This document shows positions 1 to 8,934 of a DNA stretch of 64,000 bases, piece after piece. The first letter of the stretch is position 1, and every line of letters begins with the position of its first letter. The position numbers were made by a program, and so were the translations under genes. The DNA comes from JAXMCK01 sp046349395 (GTDB lineage Bacteria > Pseudomonadota > Alphaproteobacteria > Geminicoccales > Geminicoccaceae). The notes under the pieces are model-generated. The model worked only from the letters and a program-made list of their open reading frames with translations, searched no databases and was not told the DNA's origin. The DNA lies in the NCBI GenBank assembly GCA_046349395.1, contig JAXMCK010000006.1, positions 434,001 to 498,000 of the forward strand, in the 5' to 3' direction.

Positions 1-209
1 GTGCGCGGGCGGAGATCTACCAGCACCTGCGGGATCTGTGCGCGACGGGCCTGGGGATCGTCGTGGCGAGCAGCGATACGGCCGAGATCCTGGGCCTGTG
101 CGACACCATCGCGACGTTCTACAGGGGCCGGATGACCGCCCTTCTCCCGCATCAGGACTGGACCGAGGACAGCCTGCTGCGCGAGGTCATGCACCAGGAA
201 GCGGCATGA
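1..209 (+). CDS. Ribose-type sugar ABC importer ATPase, C-terminal end (partial)
   Basis: The reading frame is open from base 3 and stops at 207-209, so only the last ~68 residues are in the window. They contain the block reading IVVASSDTAEILGLCDTIAT followed by FYRGRM, which matches the region after the second Walker B/D-loop in RbsA/MglA/XylG-type double ATPases (usually ~500 residues). The stop overlaps the ATG of the next permease (ATGA), so the two are co-translated. The role is inferred to be energising import of a sugar or polyol by the two permeases that follow. The substrate cannot be told, because the periplasmic binding protein lies outside the window. Confidence 0.85.
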   Translation, partial: ARAEIYQHLRDLCATGLGIVVASSDTAEILGLCDTIATFYRGRMTALLPHQDWTEDSLLREVMHQEAA

Positions 210-1222
210 GCCGGGCCACGGTCACGACGACGCCTGCCTATGTCGGCGGGACGGTCGCCGCGGGGGGCAACACCGTCCCGGCGTGCCGGCCCGATCGTGC
301 GGCCCTCGCCGTCATGGCGTGCCTGGTGGTCACCCTCGCTGCCGCGGCCCTGGTTACGCCGAGCTTCCTCACGGTCGACAACGCGACGGCGATCCTGCGC
401 AACGCCGCCATCGTCGGCATCGTGGCCGTCGCCATGACGCCGATCACGCTGAGCGGCAACTTCGTGTCGCTGGCCATCGGCGAGTCGGCCATGCTGGCGA
501 TGGTGGCTTTCGTGGCTCTGCTCGGAGCCGGGGTACCCGAGTTGCCGGCCATGCTCGCGGTGCTTGCCGTGCTGATGGCGACGGCGGCCCTGCAGGGCGT
601 GCTGGTGGCGGTGGGGCTCAATCCGATCATCACGACGCTGGCGGCCGGTGCGATCATCTTCGGGGTCGTCGCCCAGGCGACGGGTGGCGGGATCGTGCGC
701 ACCGGCGTCGACGCGATGCCGACCTGGGGCACCTCGCGGATCCTCGGCATCCCGGTGCAGGTGCTGGTCTTCCTGCTGTGGACGGCGCTGGTCACCCTGG
801 TCATGGGCCGCACCGTGATCGGGCGGCAGATCATCCTGGTCGGCGCTAACCGGCGCACGGCCCGGATCAGCGGGATCAGCACGACACGCGTGACGTTGGT
901 GGCGTTCGCCATCTTCGCCGTGGGGCTCGCGATCGCCGGCATCCTGAACGGTGCCGCCTTCGGCGAGGCGACGGCCCAGAGCTTCCGCGATCTCTCGATC
1001 GACGTGATCGCCGCCGTGCTGGTCGGCGGAACGGCGATCCAAGGCGGGCGCGGCTCGCCCTGGCAGAGTGCCGTCGGGGCCCTGCTGATCGCGGTCGTCG
1101 GCAACGTCATGCTGCTGAACGATTTCTCGACCGGCGGAAGGCGCGCCTTCGAGGGTGCGGTCGTGGTCGGCATCGTCGTTCTGCTCGACCTGTGGCGGCA
1201 CCGGCAGGGGGGACGCTTGTGA
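206..1222 (+). CDS. Ribose-type ABC importer permease (RbsC family)
   Basis: This is a 338-residue inner-membrane protein with about eight hydrophobic segments. The ATG at 206 overlaps the stop of the ATPase gene and was chosen over an upstream start for that reason. Family marks are the late loop LVGGTAIQGGRGS with the following helix, and GANRRTARISGI, equivalent to the G-N-N-x-x-A-x-x-x-G-I loop of RbsC-like permeases. The usual substrate-pocket motif G-x-x-DLSVG is replaced here by TLSGNFVSLAIGES, so this subunit diverges from its partner. It probably forms a heterodimeric channel with the next gene. The substrate is unknown. Confidence 0.88.
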   Translation: MSRATVTTTPAYVGGTVAAGGNTVPACRPDRAALAVMACLVVTLAAAALVTPSFLTVDNATAILRNAAIVGIVAVAMTPITLSGNFVSLAIGESAMLAMVAFVALLGAGVPELPAMLAVLAVLMATAALQGVLVAVGLNPIITTLAAGAIIFGVVAQATGGGIVRTGVDAMPTWGTSRILGIPVQVLVFLLWTALVTLVMGRTVIGRQIILVGANRRTARISGISTTRVTLVAFAIFAVGLAIAGILNGAAFGEATAQSFRDLSIDVIAAVLVGGTAIQGGRGSPWQSAVGALLIAVVGNVMLLNDFSTGGRRAFEGAVVVGIVVLLDLWRHRQGGRL

Positions 1223-2220
1223 GCGGCGGCTGGCGCTACTCCCAGGGGCTCACCTACGTGTTTCCGCTGATCGTGCTGGTAGCGACGTGGCTCGTGATCG
1301 CCCAGTTCAATCCGAGATTCGTCGGCCTCGGCAGCATCTTCGGGGTGGTCCAGGGCTTCGGTCTCGTCGGCCTCGTGGCTCTCGGTCTGGCGGTCACCAT
1401 CATCGCCGGCGAGCTGGATCTCTCGGTCGGCTCGATGGCGGCGCTGGCCGGCGTCATCGCCATCCTCTGTACGCCGCTCGGCACGGTGGCGGCGATCCTC
1501 ATTCCCACCCTCGTGGGCGTCCTGTTCGGGGCGGCACAGGGCAATGCGATCGGTTGGCTGCGCATCAACAGCCTCGTCTTCACGATCGGCACGCTGATCA
1601 TGCTGCGTGGCATCGCCTATCTGGCGAGCGGGCATGCCCCGATCAGCGTGCCCAACGATCTGATCACCGTCACCGACCCGCTGATTGCCCGCTACAAGCT
1701 GTTCGGCGTCAACGTCGCGACACTGGGCAGCGTGGTCGCGCTCGTCGTGTTCGTGCTGACCGGCCTCTTCCTCGCCTACACGCGCTGGGGGCGGGAGATC
1801 CACGCCATCGGCGGTGCGCGCGACGAAGCGCTGGCGGCCGGTGTGCCGCTCGTCCGGCCGATGGCGGTCGCCTTCGCGTTCTCCGCGGGGTGCGCCAGCC
1901 TCGCCGGGGCGATGGCCACGCTGCGGGGCGGGACCGCGGCACCGCAGAACTACGAGGACCTGCTGCTGAGCGGTGCCGCCGCCGCCCTGCTCGGCGGGAT
2001 CTCCCTCTATGGCGGCCGCGGGACGGTGCTGAACGTCGCCCTGGGCGTGGCGATCCTCTCGGTCATCAGCGCCGGCCTGTCGCCCTTGGGCACGCCCGCC
2101 TCGATCATCCAGCTCGTCACCGGTGCGCTCCTGCTGACGGTCGTCGGCCTCGAATACGTGGCGACCGGCCTGCTTCTGAGCCGCACGGTGTTCGGGCGAC
2201 GGCTCTTCACCCCGGACTGA
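1219..2220 (+). CDS. Ribose-type ABC importer permease, second subunit
   Basis: This is a 333-residue RbsC-family permease. The GTG at 1219 is preferred because it overlaps the previous stop (GTGA) and has a strong purine run (GGGGGGA) just upstream; a GTG nine codons earlier is also open. It keeps the classic pocket signature GELDLSVGSMAALAG near residues 64-78 and the late LLGGISLYGGRGT loop. With the preceding permease and ATPase it forms a sugar/polyol importer in the inner membrane. The gene is followed after 17 bp by an SDR, so imported substrate is probably oxidised directly. Confidence 0.88.
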   Translation: MSGGWRYSQGLTYVFPLIVLVATWLVIAQFNPRFVGLGSIFGVVQGFGLVGLVALGLAVTIIAGELDLSVGSMAALAGVIAILCTPLGTVAAILIPTLVGVLFGAAQGNAIGWLRINSLVFTIGTLIMLRGIAYLASGHAPISVPNDLITVTDPLIARYKLFGVNVATLGSVVALVVFVLTGLFLAYTRWGREIHAIGGARDEALAAGVPLVRPMAVAFAFSAGCASLAGAMATLRGGTAAPQNYEDLLLSGAAAALLGGISLYGGRGTVLNVALGVAILSVISAGLSPLGTPASIIQLVTGALLLTVVGLEYVATGLLLSRTVFGRRLFTPD

Positions 2221-2237
2221 ACGACGGAGGACGCGAC

Positions 2238-2987
2238 ATGGCAGGACGCCTGGCCGGTAAGATTGCGATCATCACGGGTGCTTCGACCGGAATCGGCTCG
2301 GCGTCGGCACGGCTGTTCGTCAGCGAGGGGGCCAGGGTGATCGCGGCCGACATCAAGCCGCCGGGCGAGGAGCTGGCGGCTGCCATCGCCCGGCACCCGG
2401 ACCAGCTGAAGGCGATCCACCTCGACATCCGCAAGCCAGAAGCCTGGGCCGAGGGTCTGGCGACCTGCGAATCGACCTTCGGCCCGCCCGGCATCCTCGT
2501 GAACAATGCGGGGGCGCTCGGCACCGGCAAGCCCGTCCATGAGGAGTCGGTCGAGGCGATGCTGGCCGCGTTCGAGAGCAACGTGCTCGGCATGTTCCTC
2601 GGCATGAAGACGGTGCTGCCCGGGATGATCGCCCGGGGTGGGGGTGCGATCGTCAACGTCTCCAGCGTCTGGGGCTGGTCGGGGGTTGCCAACAACGCCG
2701 CCTACCAGACGGCGAAGGGTGCGGCGGTGATGCTGTCGAAGAACGCCGGCGTCACCTACGCGCCGCACAACATCCGCGTGAACTGCCTGTTGCCCGGCTA
2801 TGTCGACACCCCGATGTCGCGCGGCGTGACGCCGGACGAAGCCAAGATGCTCGTCGCCTTCACCCCGCTCGGGCGGCGTGCGGAGCCGCACGAGGTGGCA
2901 CCGATGATCCTCTTCCTCAGCTCCGACGAGGCGAGCTTCGTCGCTGCCGGCAACTACATGGTCGACGGAGGCATGGCGGCCCTATGA
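2238..2987 (+). CDS. Short-chain dehydrogenase/reductase (SDR)
   Basis: This is a 249-residue classical SDR. Visible motifs are the N-terminal dinucleotide loop TGASTGIG, the NNAG block, and the active-site set NVSS...YQTAK with the catalytic Tyr and Lys in Y-x-x-x-K. An RBS (GGAGGA) precedes the ATG. It oxidises or reduces an alcohol/ketone with NAD(P); the substrate is not readable from sequence. It lies directly behind the sugar importer genes and its stop overlaps the next start by 4 bp (ATGA), so it is part of that operon and likely acts on the imported compound. Confidence 0.85.
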   Translation: MAGRLAGKIAIITGASTGIGSASARLFVSEGARVIAADIKPPGEELAAAIARHPDQLKAIHLDIRKPEAWAEGLATCESTFGPPGILVNNAGALGTGKPVHEESVEAMLAAFESNVLGMFLGMKTVLPGMIARGGGAIVNVSSVWGWSGVANNAAYQTAKGAAVMLSKNAGVTYAPHNIRVNCLLPGYVDTPMSRGVTPDEAKMLVAFTPLGRRAEPHEVAPMILFLSSDEASFVAAGNYMVDGGMAAL

Positions 2988-4003
2988 GCCCGACCCCGCA
3001 CGAGATCTTCAAGCTCGGCGACTTCGCGCTGGATTGCGGCACGACGCTGCCGGATGCGCACATCGCCTATGCCACCTACGGCACGCCGAACGCGGCACGC
3101 GACAATGTCGTGGTGTTCCCCAGCTGGTACCTAGGCAGCCATGCCGACATCGAGTGGTTCATCGGCGGGCCCGACAAGCCGATCGACAGCACGAAATACT
3201 TCGTCATCGCGCCCAGCATGTTCGCCAACGGCCTCTCCAGCTCGCCGTCGAACACGCCGGCACCCTACGACCATGGCCGCTTTCCGGCGATCAGCATCCA
3301 GGACAATGTGAGGGCCCAGCACCGCCTGGTCACCGAGCGGTTCTCGGTCAGCAGGATCCAGCTCGTCATCGGCGGCTCCATGGGAGCCTTCCAGGCCTAT
3401 CAGTGGGCGCTGGCCCATCCCGACCTCGTCCTGCGGATGGCCGCGATGTGCGGGTCGGCGCGCTGCACGCCGCACTGCTACGTGTTCCTCGCCGGGGCGA
3501 AGGCGGCCCTGCTGGCCGATCCCGCCTACGCCGGTGGCGACTACACGCAGCAGCCGGCCGCCGGCATGAAGGCGATGGCGCGGGTGTGGGCCGGCTGGGC
3601 GCTGAGCCAGACCTTCTACCGCGAGCATCTCTACCGTCGCATGGGCCACGACACCGTCGACGGCTTCCTGATCAACTTCTGGGAGGCGTTCTGGCTCAAC
3701 TGCGATGCCAACGATCTCCTGAACCAGCTGGAGACGTGGCAGTCGGCGGACATCAGCCGGACACCGGGCTATGGCGGCGACCTCGGCAAGGCGCTGGGGG
3801 CGATCCGTGCCAAGGCCGTGCTGTGCCCGGGCGAGTCGGACCTCTACTTCCCGCCAGCCGACATGCGGTCCGAGGCGGCGCAGATGCGTGATTCTGAGCT
3901 GAGCGAGATCCCGGGACCGTGGGGCCACTTCTCCGAGGTGGGGATCGACCCGGACTGCAACCAGTACCTGACGCGTGCGATCCAGTCGCTGCTTGCGCGC
4001 TAG
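2984..4003 (+). CDS. MetX-like alpha/beta hydrolase
   Basis: This is a 339-residue alpha/beta hydrolase of the homoserine O-acetyltransferase type. The nucleophile elbow is GGSMGA with Ser132. The acid lies in the GESDLYFPP stretch and the His in PWGHFSE near the C-terminus, so the triad is complete. The family holds true acyltransferases and many relatives of unknown role. Because it closes a sugar-importer/SDR operon and not a methionine locus, hydrolysis or acyl transfer on the imported compound is more likely than methionine synthesis. The start overlaps the SDR stop. The name MetX should not be copied without assay. Confidence 0.8.
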   Translation: MSPTPHEIFKLGDFALDCGTTLPDAHIAYATYGTPNAARDNVVVFPSWYLGSHADIEWFIGGPDKPIDSTKYFVIAPSMFANGLSSSPSNTPAPYDHGRFPAISIQDNVRAQHRLVTERFSVSRIQLVIGGSMGAFQAYQWALAHPDLVLRMAAMCGSARCTPHCYVFLAGAKAALLADPAYAGGDYTQQPAAGMKAMARVWAGWALSQTFYREHLYRRMGHDTVDGFLINFWEAFWLNCDANDLLNQLETWQSADISRTPGYGGDLGKALGAIRAKAVLCPGESDLYFPPADMRSEAAQMRDSELSEIPGPWGHFSEVGIDPDCNQYLTRAIQSLLAR

Positions 4004-4032
4004 ATGCCGACTCGACGCAGGGCGGGCTCGGC

Positions 4033-4081
4033 TTGACAGCGCAGCCGGCCCATCCGTATGTCAAACATCAACATCATTTGA
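4033..4081 (+). promoter_or_regulatory. Promoter with overlapping inverted repeat, likely GntR operator
   Basis: TTGACA at 4033-4038 and TATGTC at 4057-4062 (18-bp spacer) form a sigma70-like promoter in the only real gap between the first operon and the aldehyde dehydrogenase gene. Directly at the -10 and start point lies the inverted repeat with arms TCAAA (4061-4065) and TTTGA (4077-4081), with CAT/AT inside. A similar repeat sits in the same place at the 9204 promoter. The AGGA at 4092-4095 is a fair RBS for the ATG at 4105. Binding by the GntR/FCD regulator encoded at 8137-8934 is inference. Confidence 0.6.
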
Positions 4082-4104
4082 TTTTTTGCGTAGGATGACG
4101 GTTC

Positions 4105-5619
4105 ATGGCGACTGTTGAGACCGCCGGTGCCGGCGCTCCGCTGGAGCGCTTCGGTCACGTCATCGCCGGGGCCGAGGTCTTCCCTGCCGGCGGGCCGACC
4201 TTCGTCTCGGTCAATCCGACGACCGGCAAGGCGTGGGCGGAGTTTCCCCTCGGTGACGCCGAAACGATCGAGGAGGCGGTCGCCGCGGCGGCCGCAGCGT
4301 TCGAGGATCCGCGCTGGGCCGGCCTGTCCGCGACGCGCCGTGGGCGGCTATTGATGCGCTGGGGCGATGCGATCGCGGCCAATGCCGAGCGCATCGGGCG
4401 CCTGGAGTGCACGCAGAACGGCAAACTGCCGGCCGAGATGATCCTGCAGAGCAAGATCGTCTGCGACTGGCTCTATTACTATGGCGGCCTCGCGGACAAG
4501 ATCGAGGGGCAGGTCATCCCCTTGGACCGCACCTCGGTCCTCAACTACACCCGACGCGAGCCGCTGGGCGTCGTGGGGGCGATCACGCCCTGGAACTCCC
4601 CGCTATTCCTCACGATCATGGCCGTGGCACCGGCATTGGCCGCCGGCAACACCGTGGTCATCAAGCCCAGCGAGATTACCCCTGTCGGTCCGATCTTGGC
4701 GGCGAAGCTGGCGGCCGAGGTCGGCTTTCCGCCCGGGGTGATCAACGTCGTGGCGGGCGAGCGCGCCGCGGGCGAGGCGCTGGTTGACCACCCGCAAGTG
4801 GCGAAGATCGCCTTCACCGGCGGAGTCGAGGGCGGCCGCGCTATTGCCCAGCGCGCCGGGCGTCGGCTCGCCAGGGTGACCCTGGAGCTGGGTGGCAAGT
4901 CGGCCAACATCGTCTTTCCGGATGCACCTTTGGAGCAGGCGAAGGCGGGACTCCTCGCCGGGATCTTCGCCGCCGCCGGCCAGACTTGCGTCGCCGGCTC
5001 GCGTGCCCTCGTCCATGCGAAGCTGTTCGACGAGCTAGTGGATTGGGTGGGGCAGCAGGCGAAGGGCATCCGCCTCGGCAGTCCGTTCGATGCGGACACC
5101 CAGATGGGTCCGGTCGCCAGCAGCGGGCAGCTGGCCAAGAACCTGTCGATGGTCGAGCGGGCGCGGGCCGAAGGAGCGGAGCTCGTGGCGGGCGGCGTAC
5201 GGGCCAGCGTCGGCGGCTATCCCGACGGCTTCTTCTTCGCACCCACCGTGCTGACCAAGGTAGATCCCGCGAGCTTCATCGCGCAGAACGAGGTCTTCGG
5301 CCCGGTGCTGTCGGTGATCCCGTTCACGGACGAGGAAGAGGCGATCACCATCGCCAACGCGACGGATTTCGGGCTCGCGGCAGGTGTGTGGACCAGCGAC
5401 ATCCGCCGGGCCCATCGCATGGCGCACAAGCTCAAGGCCGGGACCGTCTGGGTGAACACCTATCGCGGGATGGCCTTCAACAGCCCCTTCGGCGGCTACA
5501 AGCAGTCGGGCATCGGCCGTCAGAACGGGATCGAGGCCATGGATGCCTATCTGCAGACCAAGAGCATCTGGGTCGAGCTGAGCGAGGACATCCAGAACCC
5601 GTTCGTGATGCGCAGCTGA
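4105..5619 (+). CDS. Aldehyde dehydrogenase (NAD(P)+)
   Basis: This is a 504-residue full-length ALDH superfamily enzyme. Active-site residues are present: general base Glu261 in TLELGGKS, nucleophile Cys295 in AGQTCVAGSR, cofactor Lys187 in VIKPSE, and the TPWNSP Rossmann motif. It oxidises an aldehyde to the acid. The first gene of a three-gene operon, it is followed after 8 bp by a class III aminotransferase. Together these could convert an amino compound to an aldehyde and then to an acid, in keeping with the acid-sugar dehydratase that follows. The exact substrate is unknown. Confidence 0.92.
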   Translation: MATVETAGAGAPLERFGHVIAGAEVFPAGGPTFVSVNPTTGKAWAEFPLGDAETIEEAVAAAAAAFEDPRWAGLSATRRGRLLMRWGDAIAANAERIGRLECTQNGKLPAEMILQSKIVCDWLYYYGGLADKIEGQVIPLDRTSVLNYTRREPLGVVGAITPWNSPLFLTIMAVAPALAAGNTVVIKPSEITPVGPILAAKLAAEVGFPPGVINVVAGERAAGEALVDHPQVAKIAFTGGVEGGRAIAQRAGRRLARVTLELGGKSANIVFPDAPLEQAKAGLLAGIFAAAGQTCVAGSRALVHAKLFDELVDWVGQQAKGIRLGSPFDADTQMGPVASSGQLAKNLSMVERARAEGAELVAGGVRASVGGYPDGFFFAPTVLTKVDPASFIAQNEVFGPVLSVIPFTDEEEAITIANATDFGLAAGVWTSDIRRAHRMAHKLKAGTVWVNTYRGMAFNSPFGGYKQSGIGRQNGIEAMDAYLQTKSIWVELSEDIQNPFVMRS

Positions 5620-5627
5620 GACCCGCC

Positions 5628-6968
5628 ATGGAACCGATGAGCAGCCGCGACCGGGCGAAGAAGTACCTTCGGCACTTCGTCGTCGACTTCAAGGCACTCG
5701 ACCAGGACTTCCCGGACGCGTGGCCGAAGGTGATCGTACGGGGCGAAGGTGCCTATCTGATCGACGAGGACGACACCCGCGTGCTGGATGCCGGGACGCA
5801 TCTCGGCGCCTGCCAGGTCGGCCATGGCCGGGCGGAGATCGGTGCCGCCATGGCCGCCCAGGCGGGTACCCTGGAGTTCGTCGGCCTCGACGGCGGCGTC
5901 ACCCACCGGCCGGCGATCGATCTCGCCGAGCGCCTCTCAGGGCTCGTGCCCTGCGAGGACGCCCACCTCTCCTTCACCACCAGCGGCAGCGAGTCGAACG
6001 AGCTCGCGATCAAGATCGTGCGCAATTACTGGGTACGCCAGGGCCAGCCGCAGCGCCTGAAGGTCATGAGCCGGCGCGGCAGCTATCACGGCTGGACCTA
6101 CGGCACGCTGGGTGCCACGGGCATGGAAGGGTTCCGCGTCGGCTTCGGCAACGTGGCACCCGACTTCCAGAACGTCACCCAGCCTTCGCCCGGCCGCTGC
6201 GGCCATTGCGGCAACGGCACGCCCTGCAGCCTCGCCTGCCTCGCGGACCTCGAAGCTGCGATCGAGGCCGCAGGACCGGAGACCGTGGCTGCCGTCATCG
6301 CCGAGCCCGTGGCCATTCCGCAGGCCGTGAAGGTGCCGCATCCCGACTACTTCACCAAGGTCCGCGCTCTCTGCGACCGGCACGGTATCCTGCTCATCAT
6401 GGACGAGGTCGTCTGCGGCTACGGGCGCACAGGACGGATGTTCGGCAGCGACCATTTCGGCGTGAAGGGCGATCTCGTCACCATGGCGAAGGGGCTCACC
6501 AGCGGCTACGTGCCGATGGGGGCGGTGGCCGTGTCGGGTGCGGTCAACGCCACCTTCCAGGACAAGCCGCTCATCCACCTCAATACCTATGCCGGGCACC
6601 CCGTCGGGTGTGCTGCGGCACAGGCCTGCCTCGACATCACTGCGCGCGAGGACCTGGTCGGCAACGCGGCGCGGCTGGAATCGGTCCTCCGGCGCGAGCT
6701 GGAGCGGATGAGCCAGGCCGTCTTCAGGCTGAAGGACGTCAGTGTCATCGGCCTCCTGTCGAGCGTCGTGCTCGACATCGGCGATGTGACCGACAGCGAT
6801 GCCCTCATCCGGCGGATGCGGCACACGGCCTACGACGAGAAGCTGCTCGTGCGCTTTGCCAAGGACGGCGGCGAGATGAGCTGCCACTTCTACCCGCCTT
6901 TGTGCGTCGACGAGGACGACGTTGTTCGCGGCGTGGCGGCGCTCGAGCGGACGCTGCGCACCATCTGA
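5628..6968 (+). CDS. Class III PLP-dependent aminotransferase
   Basis: This is a 446-residue fold-type I enzyme. It has the PLP phosphate-binding GSES (120-123), the DEV motif at 259-261 for the pyridine N, and the Schiff-base lysine Lys288 in MAKGLTSGY. A four-Cys cluster (Cys191, 194, 200, 204) sits before the PLP-contacting AVIAEPV strand; many class III enzymes of this branch have a similar Cys-rich loop of unknown purpose. Likely activity is omega-amino or beta-amino acid/pyruvate transamination. It lies between ALDH and a dehydratase in one operon, so it probably takes the amino group off the pathway substrate. Confidence 0.9.
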   Translation: MEPMSSRDRAKKYLRHFVVDFKALDQDFPDAWPKVIVRGEGAYLIDEDDTRVLDAGTHLGACQVGHGRAEIGAAMAAQAGTLEFVGLDGGVTHRPAIDLAERLSGLVPCEDAHLSFTTSGSESNELAIKIVRNYWVRQGQPQRLKVMSRRGSYHGWTYGTLGATGMEGFRVGFGNVAPDFQNVTQPSPGRCGHCGNGTPCSLACLADLEAAIEAAGPETVAAVIAEPVAIPQAVKVPHPDYFTKVRALCDRHGILLIMDEVVCGYGRTGRMFGSDHFGVKGDLVTMAKGLTSGYVPMGAVAVSGAVNATFQDKPLIHLNTYAGHPVGCAAAQACLDITAREDLVGNAARLESVLRRELERMSQAVFRLKDVSVIGLLSSVVLDIGDVTDSDALIRRMRHTAYDEKLLVRFAKDGGEMSCHFYPPLCVDEDDVVRGVAALERTLRTI

Positions 6969-6986
6969 TCTTCGGAGACCGGCCCC

Positions 6987-8156
6987 TTGCGCATCGTCGA
7001 GATAAGGGAAGCGCCGGTCCGCCTGCAGGCGGACATCCAGAACGCCTATGTCAGCTTCGCCGACCACGACGTGTCGCTGGTGGCGGTGATCACCGACGTC
7101 GTGCAGGACGGCAAGCCGCTGGTCGGCCTGGGCTTCAATTCGATCGGCCGCTACGCCCAGGGCGGCCTCATGCGCGAGCGCTTCATCCGCCGGCTGCTCG
7201 ACGCCGAGCCGAAGAGTCTCCTCGACGACGAGGGGCGACTCTTCCGGCCCGAGGCCGTCCTCAAGACGCTGATGCGGAACGAGAAGCCGGGCGGGCACGG
7301 CGACCGAGCCGGTGCCGTCGCGGCGATCGAGATCGCGTGCTGGGACGTCAACGCCAAGCGCCGGGGCGTTCCGGCGCATCGGACGATCGCTGAGCATTTC
7401 GGCCGGCCGGTCGCCGAGAACGCCTCGGTGCCGGTCTACGCCGCGGGCGGCTACTATTATCCCGACGACAGCCTGCAGCGCCTCACGGACGAGATGAAGC
7501 GCTATGCCGACCAGGGCTACATCTTCTTCAAGATGAAGATCGGCGGGGCGGATCTGGCAACCGATCTGAAGCGGATCGAGGCGGCCGTCGCCGGCGTCCC
7601 GGCTCCGGGCACGCTCGCCGTCGATGCGAACGGTCGCTTCGATCTACGGACGGCGCTGGCCTACGGGTCCGCGATGGCGCCCTTCGGCCTGCGTTGGTAC
7701 GAGGAGGCGGGTGACCCGCTCGACTACGCGCTCAATTCCGAGCTCGCTGCGAGCTACGCCCCGCCGCTCGCCACGGGCGAGAACCTGTTCAGCGCCCAGG
7801 ACGTGAAGAACCTCGTGCTGTTCGGCGGGATGCGGCCGGGCATCGACTATTTCCAGATGGATCCGGGGCTCGGCTATGGCGTGCTCGAGTTCGGCCGCAT
7901 GGTGCAGCTGATCGAGGAGCACGGCTTCGACCGGAAGCAGATCCATCCGCATGGCGGCCACGTGATCGGGCTGCACGTCGCAATCGGCTTCGATCTCGGC
8001 GGCTGCGAGGCCTATCCCGGCGTGTTCCAGCCGTTCGGCGGCTATCCGGCGGGCTGTGCCGTCGGCGGCGGGCACGTGGCGCCGACCTCGGCACCAGGTT
8101 TCGGAATCGAGGAGAAGCTGGAGCTGCAGCCCCACATCAAAGAGCTGCTGCGCTGA
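6987..8156 (+). CDS. Enolase superfamily acid dehydratase, D-tartrate dehydratase-like
   Basis: This is a 389-residue enolase superfamily enzyme. Mg ligands are Asp213, Glu239 and Glu265. The catalytic KxK is KMK 182-184, Lys100 lies in NEKPGGHG, and a His322/Asp292 pair is present (PHGGH). Spacing and residue numbers agree with what I recall of the characterised Bradyrhizobium D-tartrate dehydratase, so dehydration of a 2,3-dihydroxy acid is the best guess. The start is TTG at 6987 with GGAG nine bases upstream; no ATG fits. It is the last gene of the ALDH operon. Its 3' end overlaps the convergent regulator gene by 20 bp. Confidence 0.82.
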   Translation: MRIVEIREAPVRLQADIQNAYVSFADHDVSLVAVITDVVQDGKPLVGLGFNSIGRYAQGGLMRERFIRRLLDAEPKSLLDDEGRLFRPEAVLKTLMRNEKPGGHGDRAGAVAAIEIACWDVNAKRRGVPAHRTIAEHFGRPVAENASVPVYAAGGYYYPDDSLQRLTDEMKRYADQGYIFFKMKIGGADLATDLKRIEAAVAGVPAPGTLAVDANGRFDLRTALAYGSAMAPFGLRWYEEAGDPLDYALNSELAASYAPPLATGENLFSAQDVKNLVLFGGMRPGIDYFQMDPGLGYGVLEFGRMVQLIEEHGFDRKQIHPHGGHVIGLHVAIGFDLGGCEAYPGVFQPFGGYPAGCAVGGGHVAPTSAPGFGIEEKLELQPHIKELLR

Positions 8157-8934
8157 AGGCTCCCTGCCCGTCCCGTATCACCGCCTGCTCCAAAGGCTGC
8201 AGGTGCCGATCGATCGCGCGCTCGATCTTCTTCTTCTTGCGGGTCCGCAGTGCCGCCAGCGTGTCCTCGTGCAGATCGATGACGGCGTCGATGTCCTCGA
8301 TCTCCTGAAAGTAGAGCCGCAGCTTCAGGAACAACTGCTCCAGGATCTGGTGCTGGAACTGCGCCAGGGCCCGACTGCGGGCGGCGCGGCCGATATTGTA
8401 GTGGAAGAGATGATCGAAGCGGACACGCTGGTCGAGCTCGGCCTGACGATGGTTCCGAAGTTGCTGGATGCAGCCGTCGAGCAGCTCGAAATCGGCCTCG
8501 GTGGCCCGCTCGCCGGCGAGGATGGCGAGCTGGATCTCCACCGGCCGGCGCGCTTCCAAGATCTCCGGGACGGACAGATGCAGGTCCGGCGCGCTGAGCG
8601 CCATGATTTCCTCGGGGATCTCCGAGGTCAGCACGGTCTGGCCGCCGTTGATGCCCCGCTGCACCCGCAGGACGCCGGCGCGGGAGAGGACTTTCAGGGC
8701 CTCGCCGATGACGGGCTTGCTGACCTTCATCGTGCGGCTCAGCGAATCGATGGGCGGCAGACGGTCGCCGGGTGCGAAGGCGCTGGCCCGGATGGCGAAG
8801 GTGATCTGCTCGATGACGGCCTCGTGGGCGCGCGCGTTCGCGATGGGATGGAACTCCCAGGCACCGGATTCCGAGCCGCCCGCCGACAGCTCGCCCGGTT
8901 CCGTCAACTCGGCGTCGGCGCCGTGCTCAGTCAT
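8137..8934 (-). CDS. GntR family transcriptional regulator, FCD (FadR-type) effector domain
   Basis: This is a 265-residue regulator. A winged helix spans about residues 32-95, including the PPIDSLSRTMKVSKPVIGEA recognition region and LSRAGVLRVQRG wing. An all-helical FCD domain runs from about 110 to 250, with the metal/ligand-type residues in RFDHLFHYNIG and a His-led helix HEDTLAAL. FCD regulators usually sense organic acids. The gene is convergent with the dehydratase and divergent from the ABC-pxp operon, the usual position for a local repressor. Paired inverted repeats at 4061-4081 and 9236-9255 are its candidate operators. AGGAG sits about 11 bases before the ATG. Confidence 0.88.
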   Translation of the reverse strand: MTEHGADAELTEPGELSAGGSESGAWEFHPIANARAHEAVIEQITFAIRASAFAPGDRLPPIDSLSRTMKVSKPVIGEALKVLSRAGVLRVQRGINGGQTVLTSEIPEEIMALSAPDLHLSVPEILEARRPVEIQLAILAGERATEADFELLDGCIQQLRNHRQAELDQRVRFDHLFHYNIGRAARSRALAQFQHQILEQLFLKLRLYFQEIEDIDAVIDLHEDTLAALRTRKKKKIERAIDRHLQPLEQAVIRDGQGAFSAAAL

